A stretch of 64,000 nt of DNA from Photobacterium profundum SS9 (GTDB lineage Bacteria > Pseudomonadota > Gammaproteobacteria > Enterobacterales > Vibrionaceae), in the NCBI RefSeq assembly GCF_000196255.1, contig NC_006371.1, positions 1,011,995 to 1,075,994 of the forward strand. The letters are read 5' to 3'. Below the pieces are notes generated by a model that did not search any database, was not told the origin of the DNA, and saw only the letters and a program-made list of their open reading frames with translations. The translations under genes and the position numbers were made by a program. Shown piece by piece: positions 55,869 to 63,343 of the stretch (position 1 is its first letter; each line of letters starts with the position of its first letter).

Positions 55869-56432
55869 ATGAATGAATTAGAGAAAATGCGCTCAGGGTT
55901 GCTATACGATGGTAACGATGCCTCAATTGATACTTTGCGTCAGCAATCAGAGTTACTGATTATTCAGCTACGATCGTCGCCTTCATCTCAACACCAAGTA
56001 TTATTGAAATTGTTACTCGGTTCTTTGGGAGATAACTCAGTAATACGCATGCCTTTCAGCTGCGAGTTTGGTAAAACCATTCATATTGGTAGCAGCACTT
56101 TTCTTAATGCTGGTATCGTGATGCTAGATAATGCCGATATTTATATTGGCGATAATGTGTTAATTGGCCCATCGACGCAGTTTTTTACGCCAACACACTC
56201 ACTCGATCATGAATCTCGTCGACGATGGGAGTCGTGGTGTAAGCCAATTACTGTCGAAAATGATGTTTGGATTGGTGGTAATGTATCGATCTGTCAGGGT
56301 GTCACCATTGGTGCTCGTTCAGTCGTCGCGGCTGGTAGTGTTGTTACACATGATGTTCCGCCTGATACACTCGTTGGTGGTACGCCAGCGAAGGTTATTC
56401 GACCAATCAATAGTAGTGATGCAGCTATATAA
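55869..56432 (+). CDS. Maltose/galactoside O-acetyltransferase-like hexapeptide protein
   Basis: 187-residue left-handed beta-helix acetyltransferase of the Maa/LacA/NodL type. It starts with EKMRSGLLYDGND (mac domain), then NAGIVMLDNADIYIGDNVLIGPSTQFFTPTHSLD with the catalytic His in PTHSLD, and ends in DVWIGGNVSICQGVTIGARSVVAAGSVVTHDVPPDTLVGGTPAKVI. It transfers acetyl from acetyl-CoA to a sugar hydroxyl. Single gene. Confidence 0.92.
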   Translation: MNELEKMRSGLLYDGNDASIDTLRQQSELLIIQLRSSPSSQHQVLLKLLLGSLGDNSVIRMPFSCEFGKTIHIGSSTFLNAGIVMLDNADIYIGDNVLIGPSTQFFTPTHSLDHESRRRWESWCKPITVENDVWIGGNVSICQGVTIGARSVVAAGSVVTHDVPPDTLVGGTPAKVIRPINSSDAAI

Positions 56433-56653
56433 TGCTATTTATTTGGCCATATCATCTGGATTAAGGTGTAAATCTGAGATAATTAGCCAATAAAAGTAAG
56501 AGGAGGTGCAATCGTTCGCTTTTTTTTATTATTATGGGATTCTATTTATTGCGTTGGTGTGCTTTTTGCAATTTTCTGCTTACACCATTGCAAATAAACA
56601 AACTAATTTAGTCGGTCGATACATTTTTGCCGACAGTGTTAAAAGGGATAAAA

Positions 56654-57646
56654 ATGAGCTCGATCCATGTTTTATTACTCTGCGGCGGTGGTAGTGCTGA
56701 ACACGAAGTTTCTCTCGTATCAGCTAATTATATCGAGCAACAATTAAAAAACATTGAAGGTGTGTCTTACACCCGTGTTGAAATGAAAACGGAAGGTTGG
56801 TTTGATGCGAATAATGCATTGTGCCAGCTAAATCTCGATCGTACGCTTCAAGTTGGCGACGATAAAACACCGATTAATTACGTTATTCCATGTGTTCACG
56901 GTTACCCTGGTGAAACGGGTGATTTACAATCATTCTTAGAAATGGCAGGCCTGCCTTATTTGGGCTGTGATGCTGAATCTAGCACGAATTGTTTTAATAA
57001 GATCACCACTAAATTGTGGTTTGACGCACTAAACATACCGAATACGCCTTATATCTTCTTAAGTGAAAATGACGCAGCTGCACACGAATTAGCGGCGAAA
57101 GCATTTGATGACTGGGGCAAGGTCTTTGTTAAGGCGGCCTCTCAGGGGTCATCGGTAGGTTGTTACAGTGTCGCAAATAAAGATGAGCTGGCAGAAGCGG
57201 TAAACAATGCGTTTACCTACTCTAATCAAGTGCTGATTGAAAAAACAATTAAGCCGCGTGAATTAGAAATCGCAGCATATCAATACGGTGATGAGCTGGT
57301 TATCTCAAAGCCTGGTGAAGTTGCTTGTCCTGAAGATAAGTTCTACAGCTACGAAGAGAAATACAGTACTGATAGCCATTCAGTTACAACGGTCGAAGCT
57401 GAAAACTTAACTGATGAACAAGTTGAGTTAATTCGCGAATATGCGCTTAAAGCTTTTACCCAGATGAAATTGAAAGATCTTTCTCGTATTGATTTCTTCC
57501 TGAGTGAAGATAACGAAATCTTACTGAATGAAATTAATACATTCCCAGGTATGACGCCAATCTCAATGTTCCCTAAAATGCTAGAGCATCATGGGCATAG
57601 CTTTGCAGGGTTTATCGAAACAGCGATCAAAACTGCTGCTAAGTAA
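56654..57646 (+). CDS. ddl: D-alanine--D-alanine ligase
   Basis: 330 residues from the ATG at 56654 with AAAAGGG upstream (a longer frame begins at 56627 without one). ATP-grasp ligase that makes D-Ala-D-Ala for peptidoglycan. Motifs: LCGGGSAEHEVSLVSA (N-terminal loop with catalytic Glu and Ser), VHGYPGETGDLQSFLEM, VKAASQGSSVGCYSV, EKTIKPRELEIAA, SRIDFFLSEDNEILLNEINTFPGMTPISMFPKM. Divergent from E. coli DdlB; a separate ddl on the smaller vibrio chromosome fits. A terminator follows. Confidence 0.94.
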   Translation: MSSIHVLLLCGGGSAEHEVSLVSANYIEQQLKNIEGVSYTRVEMKTEGWFDANNALCQLNLDRTLQVGDDKTPINYVIPCVHGYPGETGDLQSFLEMAGLPYLGCDAESSTNCFNKITTKLWFDALNIPNTPYIFLSENDAAAHELAAKAFDDWGKVFVKAASQGSSVGCYSVANKDELAEAVNNAFTYSNQVLIEKTIKPRELEIAAYQYGDELVISKPGEVACPEDKFYSYEEKYSTDSHSVTTVEAENLTDEQVELIREYALKAFTQMKLKDLSRIDFFLSEDNEILLNEINTFPGMTPISMFPKMLEHHGHSFAGFIETAIKTAAK

Positions 57647-57674
57647 AACGTAATGCGTGGTTAGCGTTCTAGAT

Positions 57675-57705
57675 GCCATTCTGGTTATTATCAGAATGGC
57701 TTTTT
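57675..57705 (+). terminator. Terminator after ddl
   Basis: GCCATTCTG/CAGAATGGC stem with an 8-base loop and T5 tail. Confidence 0.9.
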
Positions 57706-57784
57706 ATTAGGCAAAACTGAAACAACAGTGACTCCAGCAGCTAGAATCTTTTTATATCTAAGTTTCTTCAATAAAACGTCCAGA

Positions 57785-57811
57785 GTCACTCTAAATCCTG
57801 AGGTTCTTTGG
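57785..57811. repeat. Degenerate MITE end fragment
   Basis: GTCACTCTAAATCCTG followed by AGGTTCTTTGG resembles the right end of the MITE (TCACTCTGAATCCTG, then AGGTGACTTGG) with a small deletion. A relic rather than a full copy. Confidence 0.4.
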
Positions 57812-57878
57812 AACGACGACAATTGGCGTTTTTTCTTAATCCTGTAATACTCGTAGTAGATACCCATCAAGGAAGATC

Positions 57879-58103
57879 ATGCAAAAAGAAGCGCATATGC
57901 TAAAAGCTGAAACGACGGAAAATACCGAATCAAAGCTAACAACAGATCAAATGCGTAAACAATTTAAGCGGTTATCTTCACGTAACTACAAGGCAAGCCT
58001 TCAATTGGAAGGGTTTGATGTAGAGCCGACAAAACGTGAAACTAAGAGCACTCAATCGGAAAAAGAACAGATAGAAAGTTTGATACGATATTATGATAGA
58101 TAA
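57879..58103 (+). CDS. Fic antitoxin (YhfG/FicA-like) small protein
   Basis: 74 residues. RLSSRNYKASLQLEGFDVEP carries the antitoxin inhibition motif [S/T]xxxE[G/N] as S40-LQL-E44-G45, whose glutamate blocks ATP in the Fic active site. Highly charged and helical otherwise. AAGGA precedes the ATG at 57879. Its end overlaps the fic gene by 11 bp, so the two are coupled in antitoxin-first order. Confidence 0.82.
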   Translation: MQKEAHMLKAETTENTESKLTTDQMRKQFKRLSSRNYKASLQLEGFDVEPTKRETKSTQSEKEQIESLIRYYDR

Positions 58104-58728
58104 GTATGGTGTTAGTCATGATCCCGATTGTTACCCAAATACATCGGTATTGATTAACCGTTTATCGATTACTGACGAAGACACTCTTGCCTTGGCTGAA
58201 AGAGATTTCACAAAAGTGCGAGCAGAGCATTTTGAGCCTGAATTCGAGCAATTTAACCTACAATACCTCTGTAAAATTCACTTCACTTTATTTCAAGATC
58301 TGTACCGTTGGGCTGGTAAAATTCGCAGTGTCGATATTACGAAAGGACAAACACGTTTTTGCCATGTTCATAATATAGAACGTGAAACAGAACGTCTTTT
58401 TATCCAGCTTAACAATGATAATTTACTGCGTAATTTACCGTTCGATGCCTTCATTAAACGTATCTCCCATTATTACTGCGAGCTTAATGTTATCCACCCA
58501 TTTCGTGAAGGTAATGGAAGGGTACAGCGGATATTTTTTGAAATTCTAGCCATCAACGCGGGCTATGAAATTTGTTGGGAAGGCATCAACTTAAAAGAAT
58601 GGGTTGATGCCAATCAAGCGGGATACTTTGGTGACTTGCATCCTTTAGAAAAACTATTTGAACGAATTACGGTATATATAGATGTTCAACAAGGCTATAA
58701 AGAACATTGGACCGATAGCCCTCGTTAG
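58093..58728 (+). CDS. Fic-domain AMP-transferase (class I toxin)
   Basis: 211 residues, a complete Fido fold. The core motif is HPFREGNGR (135-143) in LNVIHPFREGNGRVQRIFF, the canonical HPFx[D/E]GNGR. The flap region is DITKGQTRFCHVHNIE. Class I Fic toxins (as VbhT, FicT) AMPylate proteins such as DNA gyrase when freed from the antitoxin; target here unknown. Length agrees with E. coli Fic (200). It is convergent with an integrase gene. Confidence 0.92.
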   Translation: MIDKYGVSHDPDCYPNTSVLINRLSITDEDTLALAERDFTKVRAEHFEPEFEQFNLQYLCKIHFTLFQDLYRWAGKIRSVDITKGQTRFCHVHNIERETERLFIQLNNDNLLRNLPFDAFIKRISHYYCELNVIHPFREGNGRVQRIFFEILAINAGYEICWEGINLKEWVDANQAGYFGDLHPLEKLFERITVYIDVQQGYKEHWTDSPR

Positions 58729-58767
58729 AGATACACACGGCAATCATGACTCTCTAAACAATAAATA

Positions 58768-59748
58768 TCAGTTCTCCCAAGGCTTATCTTTTAAAAATTT
58801 CGCCATTTCTTGGTCTCTTTTTTCTGTATTTCCCACATATTGAGCAGGCATAGCAGGGCTCTTCCAGCGACCATGGCTTTGTATCTCACTGATCGACAAT
58901 CCAGCATCAGACAAGTCTTTAGCGGCTCCTACGCGAGGTGATTGGCCTGAAAATATAACATTGGCTGGTAACCCTAATTCTTCGCTTGCCCTACGAAATA
59001 CGCGATATATTGAAGAATGATCTAAAGGTAAAACACCTATATTACTGTGGCGATCAATTCGTCTAAAAATGTAACCGATATCAATAATGCCGATAGTTAT
59101 CCAGCGCTGTAGGGCGTTTGACGCAATAGCGCTGAGCGGGATAACACGATCACCTAATGTTATATAGATTAAGCCTTCTGAGTCAGTCTCTAATTTATCG
59201 ACGGTCAAATCTGACAATTCACTGCGTTTTAGCATTGCTTCAAATGCAACCGACCAAATTGCCATATCTCGAATATCTTTTACTTTTGGAGAGGTTTCAA
59301 ATAGAGTAAGCAATTGCTGTCGATGGTCATCTCGAAAGGCACGAGCATTGTTATAATCATCATACTTATCAATGCGTTGCTTCCTCATCACTAAGCGAAT
59401 TTCAGTATGAGCACATGGGTCTGGTAGGGCATGGCAACGATGTACCAACCCAATAGTGACAATGTAACGTTTTAGGCTGGCTAGTTTTCGCTTTTTTGCC
59501 ATTAACTCGATAAATCCATGCACTGTGTCGACAGATGCTGGCAACACAGTGCGCTTATGACTTTCGCAGTAAAGGATAAAGTTATTCCAATCGTTTTTAA
59601 AAGCGAGGAGTGTATTTTTAGCGTATTTTTGATGCGTTAATGATTGCCAAAGCTCAATGCTATCCATAATAACGGAAAATTCAGAACGGCTACTTTTTAG
59701 TTGTCTTGTGTCTTTTATCGCCTGGATACCTTTCTTCATCATTACCAC
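58768..59748 (-). CDS. Tyrosine recombinase/integrase
   Basis: 326 residues. N-terminal SAM-like core-binding domain (about 30-120, SLTHQKYAKNTLLAFKNDWNNFILYC) and C-terminal catalytic domain. Catalytic residues are Arg175 (LKRSELSDL), Arg272 (GQSPRVGAAKDL), His292 (SHGRWKS) and Tyr304 (AQYVGN). The first His of the HxxR motif is Gln269 (QSPR). It resembles site-specific integrases of genomic islands or phages rather than XerC/D. The first codons have two near ATGs; the start is approximate. It may be a relic of an island that carried the Fic module. Confidence 0.85.
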   Translation of the reverse strand: MVMMKKGIQAIKDTRQLKSSRSEFSVIMDSIELWQSLTHQKYAKNTLLAFKNDWNNFILYCESHKRTVLPASVDTVHGFIELMAKKRKLASLKRYIVTIGLVHRCHALPDPCAHTEIRLVMRKQRIDKYDDYNNARAFRDDHRQQLLTLFETSPKVKDIRDMAIWSVAFEAMLKRSELSDLTVDKLETDSEGLIYITLGDRVIPLSAIASNALQRWITIGIIDIGYIFRRIDRHSNIGVLPLDHSSIYRVFRRASEELGLPANVIFSGQSPRVGAAKDLSDAGLSISEIQSHGRWKSPAMPAQYVGNTEKRDQEMAKFLKDKPWEN

Positions 59749-59988
59749 TCTAATGCACTATAACTTTATATTGGTTACTAATTATATTAGCAGATATCGC
59801 AAAAAATGTAGATAAACATACAAAGTTAACATTTACTTGATTGATAACGAAAATCAGGCTATACAGATAAAGTCATTAATAATAATTTAATAGTTACAAA
59901 TCTAAATAAAAATAAGAGTTTGAATTATGTTTATTATTCAAAATTACAGCTTGCCATATTGCACGAGTGTTTCCACCAAGGAGTTGGT

Positions 59989-60354
59989 ATGAAAAAACGC
60001 CTGTTTCATCGTAGCTATATCATAGAAAATAGCACTGGGGCACCTGATGGTTGGAAGACATTGATTAATGGTCATCCCGTATCAGGACAATTATCGTTAC
60101 TTAAAAAAAGTGTCGATTGGTGGTGTGATATGAAAGCATTTTTACCACCAAACAGTTTTGAAGGTATTAACTCTCGTCAGAAAGAATCAGTAGCCCAGCA
60201 ATCTGAAGATTACAGAGGTTTTAAGCTAATCAATGATAGTGGTAAGCCCAATGAATGGTATGTAATTTTACGTGGCCAGCTATTGAAAGGTCCAGCCGTT
60301 AAGATCAAGAAGCACCTCGATATGGTAATAATCAAACTCAATGCACAAAAGTAA
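59989..60354 (+). CDS. DUF3319-like protein with two related halves
   Basis: 121 residues from the ATG at 59989, which has AAGGAG six bases upstream; a longer frame from 59920 lacks one. Two similar halves are seen: FHRSYIIENSTGAPDGWKTLINGHPVSGQLSLLKKSVDWW and YRGFKLINDSGKPNEWYVILRGQLLKGPAVKIKKHLD, so the protein arose by tandem duplication of a domain of about 40 residues. I recall it as DUF3319 of vibrios; function unknown. Confidence 0.75.
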   Translation: MKKRLFHRSYIIENSTGAPDGWKTLINGHPVSGQLSLLKKSVDWWCDMKAFLPPNSFEGINSRQKESVAQQSEDYRGFKLINDSGKPNEWYVILRGQLLKGPAVKIKKHLDMVIIKLNAQK

Positions 60355-60400
60355 CACCGCTATATATTTATAATGTCTAATAATCAAATTCAGTAAGCAA

Positions 60401-60422
60401 AAACGCCCAATTGGGCGTTTTT
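60401..60422. terminator. Bidirectional terminator
   Basis: AAACGCCC-AATT-GGGCGTTT, perfect, with A- and T-tracts on both sides, between convergent genes. Confidence 0.9.
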
Positions 60423-60474
60423 ACAGAGTCGCTATAAACAAGTAGTACCGTTCAATAATGAATGGATAGGGGAA

Positions 60475-60987
60475 TTAATCGTCGTCATCTGACTTTTCCA
60501 CATCAACTAAGTAGTTTCCCTCAAGCCAATTACGACCGATAAGAAGCTTGTAATCAAGCTTACTGCGATTACGTAAGTTAACCGCAACGGCTTTATGTTG
60601 ACCATTCCACCCTAAATCCATAATAACGGCATAACGGCGTTCAACACCTTGCGCATTACGAATTTTGCTTACCTTTATAATTTTCCCTTTATATGTCGCT
60701 TCTTTACCATCTTCATTTTTGGTTTTAAATTCAACCATGCTACCAAGGTGATCGCGCATGTCATCACTGTTGCTATCTTCACCGGTCACTTTAATATCAT
60801 AAGCATTTATCGATGTGGTGGCAGCACCCGTATCAATTCGTGCTTTATAATCCATCCCAAGCTCATGAATTTTAATCGTTTCCACTTGACCTACGATAGA
60901 TTTATCACTAGACACTTTACTGCCTGCCATTACAAAAGGTGAAGCAGTTGAAAATAGAATCAAGGCTGATAAAAGAACTTTCTTCAC
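60475..60987 (-). CDS. Retropepsin-like ATP-dependent zinc protease family protein (DUF785)
   Basis: 170 residues with a signal peptide (MKKVLLSALILFSTASPFVMA). The core has KARIDTGAATTSINAYDI, whose DTGA is the aspartic-protease-like motif of the RimB/DUF785 group, and YKLLIGRNWLEG near the end. Members are called putative ATP-dependent zinc proteases; a retropepsin fold has been shown for relatives. The C-terminus is highly acidic (KSDDDD). The protein is exported. Stand-alone. Confidence 0.85.
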   Translation of the reverse strand: MKKVLLSALILFSTASPFVMAGSKVSSDKSIVGQVETIKIHELGMDYKARIDTGAATTSINAYDIKVTGEDSNSDDMRDHLGSMVEFKTKNEDGKEATYKGKIIKVSKIRNAQGVERRYAVIMDLGWNGQHKAVAVNLRNRSKLDYKLLIGRNWLEGNYLVDVEKSDDDD

Positions 60988-61098
60988 ATTGTCTCCTAAC
61001 TATAAATATTCGTATTACTATGAATAATAGACATTGATTCAGTGTTGTTGTTCAACGTATTTAAAAGAATGAATATGTAGAGAATACTTTACACTCAT

Positions 61099-61704
61099 TC
61101 AATTTATGTTGAGTGTACTTTTGATTTGTTTATAACAATCACTGGACTGATTAAAATGTATCGTTTTAAAACCTAAAGAGCGAGCGGTATTGATGTTTTC
61201 TTCATTATCATCAATAAAAAGTGACTCAGAGGCATCCAATTCAAAGCGTGCTTGTAATAACTCAAAAATTTCAGCTTCTGGTTTAATGACTAACTCGTTA
61301 CCTGACACTAGACCTCCTTTAAAAAAGGAAATAAAAGGGTGACGTTCATTGAGCGTATCAAAGAAAGCATTACTCATGTTGGTTAGGTAGTATAATGAGT
61401 AACCTTGATCTAACACTTTGTAAAAAATAGATTCCGTTAAGCTGATTTTTTCAAGACTGTTTTGAATATGTTCAAAAAAGTCCTCCATTCTAGCTTCAGG
61501 AAATCCAGTGCGCGCAGCAAATTTAGGAATAACTTCAGCCATAAGCATTGTACCGCGATCAAGAGCTACCCAATCAGGATGATAGAGTACTTCATTTAAT
61601 AGCATCTCTTGTTCAAAGACTGAATCAGTGTAAGTTTGAACAATTTTGGTCGGTTTCCATTCAAATAGAACAGCACCGAAATCAAAAATCACGTTACGAA
61701 TCAT
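61099..61704 (-). CDS. HAD-family phosphatase, YihX-like
   Basis: 201-residue HAD hydrolase. Motif I is VIFDFGAVLFEW (nucleophile Asp8; the second acid of DxD is Gly, as in YihX), motif II YLTNMS, motif III near KPEAEIFELL and motif IV SLFIDDNEENINTARSLGFKTIHF. YihX dephosphorylates glucose 1-phosphate; the substrate here is not certain. Single gene, convergent with nothing close. Confidence 0.88.
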   Translation of the reverse strand: MIRNVIFDFGAVLFEWKPTKIVQTYTDSVFEQEMLLNEVLYHPDWVALDRGTMLMAEVIPKFAARTGFPEARMEDFFEHIQNSLEKISLTESIFYKVLDQGYSLYYLTNMSNAFFDTLNERHPFISFFKGGLVSGNELVIKPEAEIFELLQARFELDASESLFIDDNEENINTARSLGFKTIHFNQSSDCYKQIKSTLNIN

Positions 61705-61823
61705 TAGAGTTTCCGTTTAACTACCTTTTATTGATAGTATGCGATAAAAGGTAATACGCAACTTGAATGCGTAATCTTAATACCACACTCACAATTAACT
61801 GAAAATTCATGGATTATTACATA

Positions 61824-62147
61824 ATGAATGATAACAGCCGTTTAGTCTTCTCGACCGAGACAGGTCGCATTCCAGAAGAAAAAGTCAAACCTCAACGTCC
61901 AACTGGTGACGGTATTGTCCGTATCCAGCGCCAAACTAAAGGCCGTAAAGGTAAGGGTGTTTGTATTGTGACTGGTCTTGATATGGAAGATGCACAACTA
62001 AAATTGCTGGCAGCTAAACTTAAAAAAGTATGTGGTTGTGGTGGCTCTGTAAAAGACGGTACCATTGAGATTCAAGGTGATAAGCGTGAAGTGATTAAAG
62101 CAGCGCTAGAAAAAGAAGGACACACCGTTAAACTTGCCGGCGGCTAA
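61824..62147 (+). CDS. yciH: SUI1/eIF1-family protein YciH
   Basis: 107 residues (108 in E. coli YciH), the bacterial eIF1 homologue, which can act on initiation fidelity under stress. Motifs: MNDNSRLVFSTETGRIP start, GIVRIQRQTKGRKGKGVCIVTGL, LKLLAAKLKKVCGCGGSVKDGTIEIQGDKREVI. The ATG at 61824 is chosen because it matches the family start; another in-frame ATG lies five codons earlier. It is the last housekeeping gene before the dif-like site. Confidence 0.93.
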   Translation: MNDNSRLVFSTETGRIPEEKVKPQRPTGDGIVRIQRQTKGRKGKGVCIVTGLDMEDAQLKLLAAKLKKVCGCGGSVKDGTIEIQGDKREVIKAALEKEGHTVKLAGG

Positions 62148-62182
62148 GCCGATGGCAACGATTACCTCGTAGTTATTGAGAA

Positions 62183-62227
62183 AGCCTGAAGCTGAACGAA
62201 TATCTAGCAAAAGTATATCTTCAGGCT
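62183..62227 (+). terminator. Hairpin after yciH, possible terminator
   Basis: AGCCTGAAG (62183-62191) pairs with CTTCAGGCT (62219-62227) over a 27-base loop. No T-run, so its role is uncertain. Confidence 0.35.
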
Positions 62228-62305
62228 AGCAACAACGCGTAGCGTAGTAATGAATACAGAACTTGAAGTACCAAGCAAACTGACCATTTGCAGCAGTACC
62301 TTAAA

Positions 62306-62347
62306 GTAAGGTGTTAATTACCTATTTTATGGTAAATAACGCCTTAC
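62306..62347. repeat. 17-bp inverted repeat near the dif-like site
   Basis: GTAAGGTGTTAATTACC (62306-62322) and GGTAAATAACGCCTTAC (62331-62347) pair with two imperfect positions and a TATTTTAT loop. There is no T tail. It lies 100 bp before the dif-like site; role unknown. Confidence 0.5.
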
Positions 62348-62449
62348 TGTTAAATAGCATGTACCCAGCGAAGCAAAAAAGGAGCTCAGTTAAACAGCGG
62401 GGAACAAGATGAAGGCGTACCATGATTAGACTAAATCACCCCAAACTCT

Positions 62450-62477
62450 ATTTAACATAAGGTACATAATGCGCACT
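62450..62477 (-). other. dif: dif-like chromosome dimer resolution site (XerC/XerD)
   Basis: Read on the minus strand: XerC arm AGTGCGCATTA, centre TGTACC, XerD arm TTATGTTAAAT, 11-6-11 bp. The XerD arm equals that of E. coli and V. cholerae dif; the XerC arm differs from E. coli dif at two bases and the centre at two. XerC/XerD-FtsK recombination here would resolve chromosome dimers. It lies in a non-coding gap after yciH, next to phage-like sequence, as is common for dif sites used by filamentous vibriophages. Confidence 0.9.
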
Positions 62478-62546
62478 GGAGAGTATAAATGTAACATATA
62501 ATCAAACGGTTAGAATGTAGCTGTAATATTTAAAAGGTGCGATTTT

Positions 62547-62684
62547 ATGACTATTGATATCAAAGGTTTAATTATATAACCCAATTTTTCAAATGCTTGG
62601 GCGTCACTCATTGTTCGGCATGGTGAATACAATCATTTCACAACATTTTGCGGGCGTATCGGTTTAATCGTTATCCCCGATTAA
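62547..62684 (+). pseudogene. Small ORF with an in-frame stop, possible phage gene remnant
   Basis: ATG with AAAAGG nine bases upstream. It reads MTIDIKGLII, then TAA at 62577-62579, and the same frame goes on for 34 codons (PNFSNAWASLIVRHGEYN...) to a stop at 62682-62684. This looks like one 45-residue gene with a nonsense change. Family not recognised. It lies between the dif-like site and the DUF3653-type gene. Confidence 0.4.
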
Positions 62685-62743
62685 CTCATATCTCACCAAT
62701 CGGAAAAAACATTCAAACTAGAATAAAATTTGTGAGGTTTATC

Positions 62744-63193
62744 ATGCTGCATGAGTCATTCGTAAAACTTTTTTGGCGAACTTTTGATGATATTGGACAA
62801 GGAGCCGCTTGGTTTCATGTAAAACCGATCACGGTTCAACGTTGGTTAGATGGTCGCAGCGATGTAAATCCTATGGCTGAAAAGCTGCTGATTATTCGTA
62901 ATCGAGGCTATCTGCCAGATGATACTCGTTGGCAAGGTTTCCGAATCGATGAAGATTACGCAACCATCATTACACCTGAAGGACGACGTTTCAGCCCTAA
63001 AGAATTGGAATCTTGGGCGTTACGCTTCGATGAATATCACACACTTAAACGTCTGTACGAACTAGATTACATTCCGGTACGTTCTCATGTTGTTACGCCG
63101 TTGCCATTTCGTGGTGGTCGTCGTTTAGAGAAACCAACCTGTGAAACTGTAGCTAAGGACAAAAAGAAAATGTATCGAAGAAAAGCTAAGTAA
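62744..63193 (+). CDS. DUF3653-like phage protein
   Basis: 149 residues from the ATG at 62744 with GAGG seven bases upstream. AAWFHVKPITVQRWLDGRSDVNPMAEKLLIIRNRGYLPDDTRWQGFRIDEDYATIITPEGRRFSPKEL contains an HTH-like N-terminus (quoted pieces: PITVQRWLDG, NPMAEKLL, LPDDTRWQGFRI, ITPEGRRFSPKELE). I recall such proteins from filamentous vibriophages and their relics. The likely role is regulatory, but this is inferred. Its place next to a dif-like site fits an Xer-integrated phage remnant. Confidence 0.7.
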   Translation: MLHESFVKLFWRTFDDIGQGAAWFHVKPITVQRWLDGRSDVNPMAEKLLIIRNRGYLPDDTRWQGFRIDEDYATIITPEGRRFSPKELESWALRFDEYHTLKRLYELDYIPVRSHVVTPLPFRGGRRLEKPTCETVAKDKKKMYRRKAK

Positions 63194-63216
63194 GTTCCCT
63201 AGCCTTTATTTCATTC

Positions 63217-63238
63217 AAAGCCCGTTATATCGGGCTTT
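63217..63238 (+). terminator. Terminator after the DUF3653-like gene
   Basis: AAAGCCCG/CGGGCTTT stem with TTATAT loop, short T tail. Confidence 0.75.
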
Positions 63239-63343
63239 CATTGGCGACCAATAAGCCACGTTTATTGATACTAATTATTTAAACAAGTCCTAACCATGTA
63301 GCGTATTTGTGCTTTTATACCTAATCAAAAACATGGACATAAT

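Noticed and set aside
62478..62510. Second dif-like box (TGTAACATATAATC) beside the main one
   Set aside because: Only short AT-rich similarity; no 11-6-11 layout could be fitted.
62648..62743. N-terminal extension of the DUF3653-like protein
   Set aside because: No ribosome site at the first start; GAGG lies properly before the ATG at 62744.
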